Assembly (NCBI RefSeq): GCF_900890425.1
Contig: NZ_CAAHFG010000004.1
Location: forward strand, 62,001 to 126,000
Length of the DNA: 64,000 bases
Origin: Pontiella desulfatans
Lineage (GTDB): Bacteria > Verrucomicrobiota > Kiritimatiellia > Kiritimatiellales > Pontiellaceae
Reading direction: 5' to 3'
Shown piece by piece: positions 46,367 through 55,693 of the stretch (position 1 is its first letter; every line of letters starts with the position of its first letter). Below the pieces are notes generated by a model, which saw only the letters and a list, made by a program, of their open reading frames with translations, was not told the origin of the DNA and made no database searches. A program made the translations under genes and the position numbers.

Positions 46367-47145
46367 TAAATCTCAATCCGGATCCGTTCAATGGAGTGGG
46401 CTTTTCCGGTCTTCATGTCCACATCGACGATGGCACCCTCGAGGGTGGGCTTGCCTTTGGCGACATCGAACTTGTGCGGGACACCGGTGAGGAACTTCGC
46501 GACCACCGGCTCGACCTCGCGCCCGAGGATCGAATCCTTGGGGCCGGTCATGCCGAGATCGGTGATGTAGGCCGTTCCCTTTTCAAAGACGGTCTCGTCG
46601 GAGGTTTGGCAGTGGGTATGCGTGCCGAAAACGGCGGAGACCCGGCCATCGAGGTAGCGCCCCATCGCCATGCGCTCGGAGGAGGCTTCGCCGTGGACAT
46701 CCACAAAGATAACCGAATCGGAACCCAGTTGCCCGTTGAGCATGCGGTCGGCCATTTGGAACGGGCAATCATAGCCGGGTTGCATGAAAACCCGGCAGAT
46801 CAGCTGCATGACCACCAGCGGCCCTTCCGGCGTGTCCACCCGAACAAAGCCCTTCCCGGGCGCACCCTTCGGAAAATTGGCCGGACGGATGATGCGCTCC
46901 TCCAGATCGATCCCGGCCACCATTTCCTTGGCATCCCAGGCGTGGTCGCCGAGCGTCACCACATCGGCGCCGGCATTGAGCAAGGCATTGGCGATCTCCG
47001 GCGTGGGGCCCCGCCCTGAAGCGGCGTTCTCGCCGTTGGCGATGATGAAATCCACCTGCCCCTCCTGCTTCATGCGCGCCGCCACCTGCGTGAAGGCATT
47101 GCGCCCCGGCTTCCCGACAATATCCCCAACCATTAAAACTCTCAT
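46366..47145 (-). CDS. ymdB: YmdB-type metallophosphoesterase (cyclic nucleotide phosphodiesterase family)
   Basis: 259 aa. The family motifs are in order: MRVLMVGDIVGKPGR, ANGENAASGRG, TLGDHAWD, FVDVHGEASSE and GTHTHCQTSDE. They supply the two-metal site ligands. Members hydrolyse 2',3'-cyclic nucleotides, and in Bacillus the protein affects RNA and biofilm decisions. Head of the housekeeping run with xseA, xseB and htrA. Confidence 0.9.
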   Translation of the reverse strand: MRVLMVGDIVGKPGRNAFTQVAARMKQEGQVDFIIANGENAASGRGPTPEIANALLNAGADVVTLGDHAWDAKEMVAGIDLEERIIRPANFPKGAPGKGFVRVDTPEGPLVVMQLICRVFMQPGYDCPFQMADRMLNGQLGSDSVIFVDVHGEASSERMAMGRYLDGRVSAVFGTHTHCQTSDETVFEKGTAYITDLGMTGPKDSILGREVEPVVAKFLTGVPHKFDVAKGKPTLEGAIVDVDMKTGKAHSIERIRIEI

Positions 47146-47222
47146 CTGTTCTCTCCCAATAATTGGAACGGAGAATACATGAAAGCCCCTCGGTGTCGAG
47201 GAATCCGCACCTTCTCTTCCTG

Positions 47223-47276
47223 CTGCAAGCGTCTAATTAGAATTCACGGCCGTGAATTCTAATTAGACGCTTGCAG
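47223..47276. repeat. 54-bp perfect palindrome, copy 1
   Basis: The sequence is self-complementary over its whole length, with central CACGGCCGTG and outer arms starting CTGCAAGCGTCTAATTA. It lies 5 bases 3' of the vWA gene stop and about 80 bases before ymdB. It shares its core with the palindrome at 54005-54052. It may be a terminator, REP-like element or protein-binding site; no T tract follows on the minus strand. Confidence 0.85.
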
Positions 47277-47280
47277 GGGG

Positions 47281-49365
47281 TTAGCGGTCGAGGAGTTGGG
47301 CTTTTTCGACGAGGCGGATGAACTCGGCGCGGTAGCCTTCTTCGTCGGCGCCTTTCGCGGCCTTGGCGCGGCGGAGGATGGCGTCGTAGTTGGCGGAGCC
47401 CTTGTGCTCGGAGTGGCGGAGCAGGAGGCCGAATTCGGCGACGGCACTGGCAAAGCCAATGTTGGGAGCCTCTTCCATGGCCAGGGCGGCGCTCGCGGCA
47501 ACGGTTTCGGTGATGAGCTTGCTGACGTCGGCATCGGGCTGCTTGTAGCGCAACTTGACGGTCATCAGCTCATCGCTGGCGAGCAGCTTGGTCTTTTGGT
47601 ATTTGAGCTTTCCGGCCACGGGGATTTCTTCGTCGGAACCGGCGGGGACGAGCTCGTAGAGCGCGGTGACGGTGTGGCCGGCCCCGAGTTCGCCGGCATC
47701 CTTCTGGTCGTTGTCGAAGTCTTCCTTGGCCAGGATGCGGTTTTCATAGCCGATCAGGCGGTAGGCCTTGACCTTGCGCGGATTGAATTCGACCTGCACC
47801 TTGACATCCTTGGCGATGGTGACGAGGGTGCCGCCCATTTCGCTGACGAGTACCTTCTTGGCTTCGAGGATGTCGTCGATGTAGGCATAGTTGCCGTTGC
47901 CTTGGTCGGCCAGTTTTTCCATCTTGGAATCCTTGTAGTTCCCGGTGCCGAACCCGAGCACGGTGAGGAAGATGCCGGACTCGCGCTTTTCCTCGATCAG
48001 GCGGGTGAGCGCGCCGTCGGAGCTGACGCCGACGTTGAAGTCGCCGTCGGTGGCGAGGATGACGCGGTTGTTGCCTTCCTTGATGAAGTTTTGCTGCGCG
48101 GTTTTGTAGGCCAGTTCGATGCCCGCGCCGCCTGCGGTGGAGCCGCCGGCGTTGAGGCGCTCGATGGCCTCGAGGATCCGGCCTTTTTCGGAAGTGGGTT
48201 CGAGCACGATTCCGGCGGCGCCGGCGTAAACCACGATCGAAACGCGGTCTTCGGGCCGGAGCTGTTCGACGAGCAGGCGCATGGCGGACTTGAGCAGGGG
48301 CAGTTTGGCCGGGTTGTTCATTGAATCGGAGACATCGAGCAGGAAGACCAGGTTGTTGGGCGGCAGATCCTTGGTTTCGATCTCCAGGCCTTGCAGGCCG
48401 ATCAGCGCGAGCTGGTGCCCGGCGTTCCACGGGCAGTCGGCGAGCTCCATCGAGACCACGAACGGATCCTCGCCCTTGGGCTGGGGATAGTCGTAGTCGA
48501 AATAGTTGACCATCTCCTCGATCCGCACCGCGTCCGGAGGGGGTAGCCGGTTGCTCTGCGTCAGGAAGCGGCGGACGTTGGCATAGGCCGCCCGGTCGAC
48601 ATCGATCGAGAAGGTCGAGAGCGGATTTTCCATCGAGGCCTTGAAGGCGTTATCGACAATCCGGTCGTACTGCTCGGTGTTGAATTGGGCCGGGGTATCG
48701 CGCCAAACAGCGCCCCTGGCCAGAACTTCCTTTCCAACCACCACTGTTGACCCACTGAAGTTTCCGGCATGACCAAACGCAAGCCCATCCGTGGCAGCCA
48801 CTGATTCAGCATATACGATCGGCGCCGGTTCGGGTGCGGTGGCCTGCGGGAATTCGGGCCCGGACTTGGCAACGATCCGTTTGCGGAGCGCGGGCTTGGG
48901 CATGGCCACCTTCTCCTTGACCGGAACCTTCAATTTCTTGAGTTCCATGCGGGGACCTTCCGGCACCGGAGCTTCGAAGGCGACTTCATCGGCGACGAAG
49001 GCCTTTTCCTCCTTTTGGACGACGTTGAATACGACGAGGCTGAGGCTGAGGAAGATGAATACACTGCAAGCCGCGGCGGTAACGAGGCCGGCGCGGAAGC
49101 GGGGGTTGAACCACCAGTCGGCCAGTGTCATGCGATGTGCGGACGGACGGTGCGGCAGATCCCGCCAGGCATCCAACCGTTCGGGGGCGGGCGCGGTTTC
49201 GAGCGCTTCGCCGAGCAGTTCGAGCGTGGAGCGCCGGGCTTCGAGCTCGGCGCGGCAGGAGGTGCAGGTTTCGAGGTGCCGATCCAGCGCCTGGAAATCG
49301 GTTTCGGATAGTTCGCCGTGGAGATAGGCGACGAGTTGTTTTTCAAATGGTTTGCAGTTTTTCAT
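47281..49365 (-). CDS. Anti-sigma zinc-finger fused to YfbK-type vWA protein
   Basis: 694 aa from ATG 49365, which overlaps the sigma-factor stop (ATGA). Residues 1-50 have the anti-sigma H-x3-C-x2-C motif (DRHLETCTSCRAELE). One TM helix follows (about 97-122; TAAACSVFIFLSLSLVVF). The rest is the YfbK layout: the vWF_A N-terminal region (NPLSTFSIDVDRAAYANVRR), a vWA domain with MIDAS FLLDVSDSMN and an ATDGDFNVG strand, then the C-terminal YfbK domain (EFIRLVEKAQLL at the end). It should hold the ECF sigma factor and sense envelope or surface ligands. Upstream in-frame codons back to 50082 are not coding. Confidence 0.85.
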   Translation of the reverse strand: MKNCKPFEKQLVAYLHGELSETDFQALDRHLETCTSCRAELEARRSTLELLGEALETAPAPERLDAWRDLPHRPSAHRMTLADWWFNPRFRAGLVTAAACSVFIFLSLSLVVFNVVQKEEKAFVADEVAFEAPVPEGPRMELKKLKVPVKEKVAMPKPALRKRIVAKSGPEFPQATAPEPAPIVYAESVAATDGLAFGHAGNFSGSTVVVGKEVLARGAVWRDTPAQFNTEQYDRIVDNAFKASMENPLSTFSIDVDRAAYANVRRFLTQSNRLPPPDAVRIEEMVNYFDYDYPQPKGEDPFVVSMELADCPWNAGHQLALIGLQGLEIETKDLPPNNLVFLLDVSDSMNNPAKLPLLKSAMRLLVEQLRPEDRVSIVVYAGAAGIVLEPTSEKGRILEAIERLNAGGSTAGGAGIELAYKTAQQNFIKEGNNRVILATDGDFNVGVSSDGALTRLIEEKRESGIFLTVLGFGTGNYKDSKMEKLADQGNGNYAYIDDILEAKKVLVSEMGGTLVTIAKDVKVQVEFNPRKVKAYRLIGYENRILAKEDFDNDQKDAGELGAGHTVTALYELVPAGSDEEIPVAGKLKYQKTKLLASDELMTVKLRYKQPDADVSKLITETVAASAALAMEEAPNIGFASAVAEFGLLLRHSEHKGSANYDAILRRAKAAKGADEEGYRAEFIRLVEKAQLLDR

Positions 49366-49934
49366 GACACCACCCCCGCCTGGCGCAGGCTTTGGGAAAG
49401 CTTCTTGGTCGCGTTGTGGATGAGGGTTCCAACATAGCCCTCGGAGCGTTTGAGAACGCCGGCGATCTCCTTGTAGGACATCCCTTCCTGGAGCCGCAGC
49501 ACGAGCACCTCGCGTTCCTTGGGTTTGAGCGTGTTGAGGTGCCGCATCACGAGTGCCTGTTTTTCGTCGCGCTCGTGCTGGGCGCCGGGATCGTTCGCAA
49601 AGAGGTCGGCCTGCTTCGACTGGCGTTCGTGCAGGCTGCGCCGGCGGGATTCCCTGCGGATATAATCGACCGCGGCGTTGTGGGTGGTGCGGAAGAGCCA
49701 ACCCTTGAGCTGGACTCCGCGAGCTGAGATTTTTTCGAGGTTTCCGTGCAGGCGGATGAAGGCTTCCTGCACGACATCCTGCGCGGCATCCTCGCTGTTG
49801 AGCACGCGGGTGGCGTAGCGCAACAGGGCGGTTTGATATTCTTGCATGGCGTCCTCCAACGTTGAGGGATTGGATATGGGGTGGGAGGGCTTGCTGGATT
49901 CCTGGCCCTTCACCTGTTTTTTCGAATCCATCAT
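49362..49934 (-). CDS. ECF-type RNA polymerase sigma factor
   Basis: 190 aa. Region 2 reads LRYATRVLNSEDAAQDVVQE then AFIRLHGNL and GWLFRTTHNAAVDYIRR. Region 4 reads LKPKEREVLVLRLQEGMSYK then EIAGVLKRSEGYVGTLIHNA. ATG follows AAGGGA. It is coupled to the anti-sigma/vWA gene, the usual pairing for autoregulated extracytoplasmic-function circuits. Confidence 0.93.
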   Translation of the reverse strand: MMDSKKQVKGQESSKPSHPISNPSTLEDAMQEYQTALLRYATRVLNSEDAAQDVVQEAFIRLHGNLEKISARGVQLKGWLFRTTHNAAVDYIRRESRRRSLHERQSKQADLFANDPGAQHERDEKQALVMRHLNTLKPKEREVLVLRLQEGMSYKEIAGVLKRSEGYVGTLIHNATKKLSQSLRQAGVVS

Positions 49935-50103
49935 TCCCTTCTTCCCTTCTTCCTTTCATTCGCCAGCACCCGCTGGCAATGGGGATACGCCTGCCGCCGG
50001 GGGCATCTTTGCAAATGCCGGAAAAAAGTTCGCGGAAAAATTGTTGGCAAGATGGCAATCGTCTATGGTTTCGCCGTTCCATGAACCTTGGGGGAAGATA
50101 CGC

Positions 50104-51198
50104 ATGCCATTCAGTGAATACATCAAGCGCGTGCTGGCCACCGTATTGCTTCTCGCCGTGGCGACGGCGCTTTGGTCGACCCGCTCCATCCTGGTGCTGG
50201 CCTTTGCCTCAGTTGTCATTGCGATCGCGATTGCCCAGCCGATGCTGTTTCTGCAGCGGAAAGGGGTCAAGCGCGGGCTGGCGCTCGCCTTGGCGATTGG
50301 CTTCAGCTTTACGGCCATCACCCTGCTTTCGCTGTGGATCATCCCGACGCTCGGGAAAGGGGTTGGCGAGCTGGTGAACGAAGTCCCCGCCGCCGCTGAA
50401 AAGGCCAAGGTGGCCTATGGGGAGTGGTGGCATGCAACGCCTTCCGCCCAGGGCATCATGCCGAAGATTCCGGAGGCCAATGCCAAGGAGCCGCTGGATG
50501 CCAACGCCATCCGGAACGTGTTCAACTGGTTGGTCAAGTCCGGCATGGCGATTGCGCCCGACCTGCTCGGGGGGATCGGGATCATTGCGAGCATCCTGGT
50601 CAACCTGGGCCTTGTGTTGTTCATTGCCGTCTTTTTCCTGCTCGATCCCCAGAGCTATATCAAGGCCTTCCTCTACCTTGTCCCCAAAGACAACCACGAA
50701 CGGACGAAGGAAATTGTCCGCACCCTCTATACCACGCTCACGAAATGGCTGAATGCCCAGCTCTTTTCCGTTACCGTGATCGTGCTGTTGGTCTGGTTCA
50801 TTCTCGGCGTCATCCTAGGCATGCCCAACGCGATGGTGGTGGCGCTGTTCGCCGGCCTCGCCACGTTTATCCCGAACATCGGCGCCGTGCTACCGATCAT
50901 CCCGATCGGCATCTTCACGCTGGCCTATGCCGACCCGGGCAAGCTACTCGTCTATATTCCCGTCTACCTCGCCATCCAATTCACCGAAAGCAACATCATC
51001 ACCCCGCAGGTGGTGAAGGCGCAGCTCAACATTCCGGCCGGCTTCCTGATGCTGTTCCAGCTGCTGATCACCATGGCGCTGGGTGCGTTGGGGCTGGTGC
51101 TGGCCGTTCCGATCCTCGCCACCCTGATTGTCTTCGTCCGCGAGGTCTATTCCTACGACGTGCTGAAACTCAAAAACGTGAAAGTCCACATCGACTAA
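50104..51198 (+). CDS. AI-2E/PerM-family permease
   Basis: 364 aa from ATG 50104. Multiple TM segments include ATVLLLAVATALW, LVLAFASVVIAIAIAQPMLF, LVNLGLVLFIAVFFLLDPQS and VIVLLVWFILGVILGMPNAM. The family signature ATFIPNIGAVLPIIPIGIF and the late FTESNIITPQVVKAQLNIP are clear. Family members export AI-2 or act as Na+/H+ antiporters; the substrate here is unknown. It is divergent from the sigma-factor operon and one base from glpD. Confidence 0.88.
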   Translation: MPFSEYIKRVLATVLLLAVATALWSTRSILVLAFASVVIAIAIAQPMLFLQRKGVKRGLALALAIGFSFTAITLLSLWIIPTLGKGVGELVNEVPAAAEKAKVAYGEWWHATPSAQGIMPKIPEANAKEPLDANAIRNVFNWLVKSGMAIAPDLLGGIGIIASILVNLGLVLFIAVFFLLDPQSYIKAFLYLVPKDNHERTKEIVRTLYTTLTKWLNAQLFSVTVIVLLVWFILGVILGMPNAMVVALFAGLATFIPNIGAVLPIIPIGIFTLAYADPGKLLVYIPVYLAIQFTESNIITPQVVKAQLNIPAGFLMLFQLLITMALGALGLVLAVPILATLIVFVREVYSYDVLKLKNVKVHID

Positions 51199-51199
51199 C

Positions 51200-52789
51200 A
51201 TGAGTGAATTGCGCACCCAGTGCATCGAACACGCCAAACGCGACATCCAGGATTGCCTGGTGATCGGCGCGGGAATCAACGGCGCCGTGGCCGCCGCCGC
51301 GCTGGCCGGCAAGGGGGCGAAGGTGACGGTGATCGACAAGGCCGACTTCGCCTCGTTCACCTCGCAGGAAAGTTCGAACCTCGCCTGGGGCGGCATCAAA
51401 TATCTTGAGAACTATGAGTTTCCCCTGGTATGGGGATTGTGCAAAAGCCGCAACCAGCTGATGGATGCCTACCCCGGCCAGGTGCGGGAAATCCGCTTCT
51501 TCACCAGCATTGCCAAAGGCTTCCGGAAACCCAGGGTTCTGATCTATCTCGGCGCCCTGCTCTACTGGTTCATGGGGCGTTGCCGCACGCGGCCGCCGCG
51601 CCTGCTTTCGGTGGCCCGCATCCGCAAGGAGGCGCCGAGGGTGAACACCGCGCCCCTGGCCGGAGGGCTGGAATATTCCGACTGCTACTTTGTCGAAAAC
51701 GACACCCGCTTTGCCTTCAGCTTTATCCGCAAGGTGCTGCAGAAGGGTTGCAACGCCATCAACTATATGGAACTGGTTTCCGGCGAGTGGAAAAACGGAC
51801 ACTGGGAATGCGCCCTGCGCGATCCTATTTCCGGCGAGGCCTTTTCGCTGCGGGCCAAAACGCTCGTCAACGCGGCCGGCCCCTACACCGACCGGATCAA
51901 TGCCATGCTGCGGATCGACAGCCCCTTCAAACATATCTTTTCAAAGGGCGCGCACATCATTGTCCGGCAAATCACCAAGACCAACCACGTGCTAACCTTC
52001 TTTGCATCGGACGGCCGACTGTTTTTCATGATTCCCATGGGCAACCGCACCTGCATCGGCACCACCGACACACGCGTGGATAACGAGGTGGCCGAACCCT
52101 CCAACGACGATGTGGAATTCCTGCTGCAAAACGCCAACACCTTGCTGAAACTCGATCAACCGCTAACCAAGAACGATGTCATCGCCCAGCGCTGCGGCGT
52201 CCGCCCGCTGGTGGTGAAGAAGGAAGCCAACGTCGGCAATTCCGAATGGACGGCGCTCTCCCGCAAGCACGAGATCGACGTTCATCCCGAGCGCCACCTC
52301 TGCAGCATCTATGGCGGCAAGCTGACCGACTGCATCAATGTCGGCGAAGAGGTTACGGAAATCATCGAATCGTTCGGCGTCCACATGTTCCAATCGCTGG
52401 AATCCTGGTATGGCGAACCCTCGATCCAAAAGCGCAACCGCTTTGAATCCGAATGCCGGAAACACCAACTGGACGGGGAACAGATCGACCGGCTCTGGAG
52501 GCGCTATGGCAAGGAAGCCTTCCAATGCCTGGAAAAGATTCGCTTCAGTCCGGCCTTGGCCGAAAAAACGATGGGCGGCTTGCTGCGCGCCGAGCTGCAC
52601 CTGATGGCCGAACGCGAAATGGTGGTCTGCCTCGACGACCTCCTGCGCCGCCGCACCCGCCTCGCGCTCACCGAACACCGCGCATCGCTGCGGTGCGATC
52701 CGGGGCTGGCCGAGGCCGCCAAAATCCTCTTCGGAAAGAACGCCGAAGCCGAGATCGAACGCTACTTCGGCCAACCGCTTCGGTCTTGA
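51200..52789 (+). CDS. glpD: FAD-dependent glycerol-3-phosphate dehydrogenase
   Basis: 529 aa. An N-terminal FAD Rossmann motif (CLVIGAGINGAVAAAALAGK) is followed by SSNLAWGGIKYLENYEF, TLVNAAGPYTDRINAM, MGNRTCIGTTDTRVDNE, GVRPLVV and LCSIYGGKLTDCINVGEEV, and by the C-terminal helical domain. It oxidises glycerol-3-phosphate to dihydroxyacetone phosphate, passing electrons to quinone at the membrane. No glpK or glpF lies nearby. It is almost contiguous with the permease gene. Confidence 0.9.
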   Translation: MSELRTQCIEHAKRDIQDCLVIGAGINGAVAAAALAGKGAKVTVIDKADFASFTSQESSNLAWGGIKYLENYEFPLVWGLCKSRNQLMDAYPGQVREIRFFTSIAKGFRKPRVLIYLGALLYWFMGRCRTRPPRLLSVARIRKEAPRVNTAPLAGGLEYSDCYFVENDTRFAFSFIRKVLQKGCNAINYMELVSGEWKNGHWECALRDPISGEAFSLRAKTLVNAAGPYTDRINAMLRIDSPFKHIFSKGAHIIVRQITKTNHVLTFFASDGRLFFMIPMGNRTCIGTTDTRVDNEVAEPSNDDVEFLLQNANTLLKLDQPLTKNDVIAQRCGVRPLVVKKEANVGNSEWTALSRKHEIDVHPERHLCSIYGGKLTDCINVGEEVTEIIESFGVHMFQSLESWYGEPSIQKRNRFESECRKHQLDGEQIDRLWRRYGKEAFQCLEKIRFSPALAEKTMGGLLRAELHLMAEREMVVCLDDLLRRRTRLALTEHRASLRCDPGLAEAAKILFGKNAEAEIERYFGQPLRS

Positions 52790-52870
52790 GTTCTCCTTTA
52801 AAGTTTTTGACACCGATTGTCGCGCGCAATATGCTACTTCCTTGAACCTGAGAGGCAAAGGGAGGACACG

Positions 52871-53992
52871 ATGACGGTAAAAACCTTGTTTGCACCGGCG
52901 GAGCGGGCAACGCCCGAACAAGTTGAACACGATGCCCAGGTGCTGGCCCAGGCCGGCATCGTCGACCACATCACCCATGTGATTCCATCCATCCTGATGG
53001 TGCTCAACAAGGAACGGCAGGTGGTCTATTCCAACCAACGGCTCCAGGAATTCCTCGACGTTTCACCCGACCACGATGTTCTCGGATTGCGGCCGGGGGA
53101 AATCCTCGATTGCATTCATTCAACCAACGGTTGCGGTGGATGCGGCACCACCGAATTCTGCAGCCAATGCGGAGCAGTGAAGGCCATCCTGAAATCACAG
53201 GATGAGCAAGTCGGGGTCGAGGCCGAATGCCGGATCACCACCCAATCCGGCAAGGCATTGGAATTCAATGTCTGGGCCTCGCCCTACCACTGCGGGGATT
53301 CCGATTTCACCATCTTCACCATCATCGACATCCACAATGAGAAACGGCGGCAGGCGCTCGAACAGACCTTCTTCCACGATATGGCCAATGTGCTCATGGC
53401 CATCACCGGGCATTCGAAGCTGCTTGAAATGCCGCACGATGAAGAAGAAGCCGTTCACTCCATCGAAGCCATCCGGATGGCCAGCAAGGAACTCACCTCC
53501 GAAATCTGGTGCCATCGCAAGCTCCTTCAGGCGGAGCACGGGGAGTTGGAAGTGGAACTGAAGCCGGGAATCAATTCCCTCGTGCTCGTCAACGAACTCA
53601 GAACACTCTGCTCGGAGCGGAAACTGGAGCTGGACAGCAACTCCGAAGAGTTTGAACTCACCACCGACCGAACCCTGTTGTTCCGCGTTTTATTCAACAT
53701 GGTGAAGAACGCCAACGAAGCAGCGGCCCTGGACGAGACGGTAACCATCAGCTGCCGGCGGGAGGACGACACCGGCATCTTCAGCGTACACAACCCCAAC
53801 TACATGCCCCGCCCCGTCCAGTTGCAAGTCTTCCAGCGTTCGTTCACCACCAAGGGCACCGGGCATGGAGTGGGCTCCTACAGCATGCGACTGTTCGGCG
53901 AAACATTCCTCAAGGGCAAAGTCGGTTTCAGCACCTCGGAGCAAACCGGCACCACCTTCTACATCGCCGTGCCGCTGGAATATCCCGGTTGA
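52871..53992 (+). CDS. PAS-domain sensor histidine kinase with Cys cluster
   Basis: 373 aa from ATG 52871 behind GGAGGA. The PAS-like domain (about 25-165) carries a Cys-rich loop, NGCGGCGTTEFCSQCGA, of the type seen in redox- or metal-sensing PAS modules. The dimerisation helix has a non-canonical His box, FFHDMANVLMAITGHSKLL. The ATPase domain has NMVKNANEAA (N box), GTGHGVGSYSMRLF (G box) and GTTFYIAVPL. No TM segment, so it is a soluble kinase. No response regulator is adjacent. Confidence 0.82.
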   Translation: MTVKTLFAPAERATPEQVEHDAQVLAQAGIVDHITHVIPSILMVLNKERQVVYSNQRLQEFLDVSPDHDVLGLRPGEILDCIHSTNGCGGCGTTEFCSQCGAVKAILKSQDEQVGVEAECRITTQSGKALEFNVWASPYHCGDSDFTIFTIIDIHNEKRRQALEQTFFHDMANVLMAITGHSKLLEMPHDEEEAVHSIEAIRMASKELTSEIWCHRKLLQAEHGELEVELKPGINSLVLVNELRTLCSERKLELDSNSEEFELTTDRTLLFRVLFNMVKNANEAAALDETVTISCRREDDTGIFSVHNPNYMPRPVQLQVFQRSFTTKGTGHGVGSYSMRLFGETFLKGKVGFSTSEQTGTTFYIAVPLEYPG

Positions 53993-54004
53993 CCCCGACC
54001 CCCC

Positions 54005-54052
54005 AAAGCGTCTAATTAAAACTCACGGCCGTGAGTTTTAATTAGACGCTTT
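54005..54052. repeat. 48-bp perfect palindrome, copy 2
   Basis: Fully self-complementary with centre CTCACGGCCGTGAG and arms containing AGCGTCTAATTA. It differs from copy 1 (47223-47276) at two positions per core arm, and each change is matched in the other arm. It lies between the convergent kinase and vWA genes. Four T follow on the plus strand. Confidence 0.85.
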
Positions 54053-54124
54053 TCGTGATGGACGAGCGCGGGGTGTTGCGCGGTCGCCAAGGCCGGCGGC
54101 CCTCCACCCGGGTGGCTGGATTAT

Positions 54125-55693
54125 TTAGAATGCCGAGCCATCGAGCAGCTGCGCCTTTTCGAGCAGGCGAATGAACTCGGCGCGGTAGCCCTCTTCGTCT
54201 TGCCCCTTGGCGGCCTTGGCGCGGCGGACGGTTTCCTTGAAGGAGGCGTCGCCCTTGTGCTCGGAGTCGCGCAACAGCATGCCGAATTCGGCGACGGCGG
54301 AAGCAAAGCGCAGGTTTTCGGAGGGGGCCGAGGACTGCATCTTGACCGAATGCGAAATCAGTTTGCTGGTGTCGCCATCCGGTCGCTTGTAGCGCAACTT
54401 GACCGTCATCAGGTCGTCGCTCGGGACGACTTCGGATTTTTGGTAGACCAGCGTTCCAGCCGCATGCACCGGTTCGGGGGAGCCGGCGGGAATGATTTCG
54501 TAGAGCGCGGTCACCGTATGTCCTGCGCCGAGCTCGCCGGCATCCTTCTTGTCGTCGTCGAAATCCTCGTTGGCCAGCATCCGGTTTTCATAGCCGACCA
54601 GACGGTAGGCCTTCACCTGCGCCGGATTGAATTCCACCTGGATCTTCACATCCTTGGCAATGGTCACGAGCGTGCCGCCCATTTCGCTAACGAGCACCTT
54701 CTTGGCTTCGAGGATGTCGTCGATGTAGGCATAGTTGCCGTTACCTTTGTCGGCCAGCTTTTCCATCTTGGAATCCTTGAGGTTGCCGGATCCGAATCCC
54801 AGCACCGTCAGGAAGACGCCGCTTTCGCGCTTTTCCTCAATCAGCCGCACCAGCTCGCCGTCGGAACTCGCACCCACATTGAAGTCGCCGTCGGTGGCGA
54901 GGATGACCCGGTTGTTACCGTTCTTGATCAAGTTGTCCTGCGCCACCTGGTAGGCCAGCTTGATCCCGGCTCCGCCGGCGGTGGAGCCCCCGGCCTGTAG
55001 TCGGTCGATCGCTTCGAGAATCTCCCCCTTGTCGGAAGTCGGTTCCAGCACGAGCCCGGCGGCGCCGGCATAGACCACGATCGAAACCTTGTCGGTCGGT
55101 CGCAGGTTATCGGCCAGCAGCTGCATGGCCTTTTTCAGCAGGGGCAACTTATCGTAGTTGTTCATTGAACCGGAGACATCCAGCAGGAAAACCAGGTTGT
55201 TGGGCGGCAGCTCGCCGAGCTCCACCCGTTGCCCCTGCAGGCCGATCATCGCCAACTGATGCTCCTTGTTCCATGGGCACTGCGCCAGCTCCATGCTTAC
55301 GGAGAAGGGATCCTTTCCATCGGGCTGGGGATAGTCGTAGGAAAAATAGTTGATCATCTCCTCGATGCGCACGGCATCGGGCGGCGGAAGCCTGCCGTCG
55401 TTGAGGAAGCGCCGCACGTTGGCATACGACGCCGTATCGACATCGATCGAAAAGGTGGAGAGCGGGTTTTCCAAAGCCGTCTTGAAACCCGGTTCATCGA
55501 TCTTGTCATACTGCTCCGTATTGAACGCAACGCCGCGACCAACGGAAGCCTTGGGCATAGCCATGAATTGCGCGCTATAGACCTCCCGCGAATATCCATC
55601 CGCCGGAGAACGCCCGCCCAACCGCGGTGTACTCACGCAACCAATCACCACCACGCTCAACACACCCACCGAAATCCATATCCACTGCTTCAT
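54125..55693 (-). CDS. YfbK-type vWA lipoprotein
   Basis: 522 aa from ATG 55693 behind AAGGAG. A lipoprotein signal ends in VVVIGC (MKQWIWISVGVLSVVVIGC). It then has the vWF_A N-terminal region (NPLSTFSIDVDTASYANVRR), a vWA domain with MIDAS FLLDVSGSMNNYDKLP and a YfbK C-terminal domain. It is strongly similar to the fusion at 47281-49365 but lacks the anti-sigma head. Likely surface- or periplasm-anchored metal-dependent binding protein. Confidence 0.88.
   Translation of the reverse strand: MKQWIWISVGVLSVVVIGCVSTPRLGGRSPADGYSREVYSAQFMAMPKASVGRGVAFNTEQYDKIDEPGFKTALENPLSTFSIDVDTASYANVRRFLNDGRLPPPDAVRIEEMINYFSYDYPQPDGKDPFSVSMELAQCPWNKEHQLAMIGLQGQRVELGELPPNNLVFLLDVSGSMNNYDKLPLLKKAMQLLADNLRPTDKVSIVVYAGAAGLVLEPTSDKGEILEAIDRLQAGGSTAGGAGIKLAYQVAQDNLIKNGNNRVILATDGDFNVGASSDGELVRLIEEKRESGVFLTVLGFGSGNLKDSKMEKLADKGNGNYAYIDDILEAKKVLVSEMGGTLVTIAKDVKIQVEFNPAQVKAYRLVGYENRMLANEDFDDDKKDAGELGAGHTVTALYEIIPAGSPEPVHAAGTLVYQKSEVVPSDDLMTVKLRYKRPDGDTSKLISHSVKMQSSAPSENLRFASAVAEFGMLLRDSEHKGDASFKETVRRAKAAKGQDEEGYRAEFIRLLEKAQLLDGSAF

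Noticed and set aside
49366-50082. N-terminal extension of the anti-sigma/vWA gene up to 50082
   Set aside because: This part lies antisense to or in another frame over the sigma-factor gene; the ATGA start at 49365 gives the zinc-finger domain directly.
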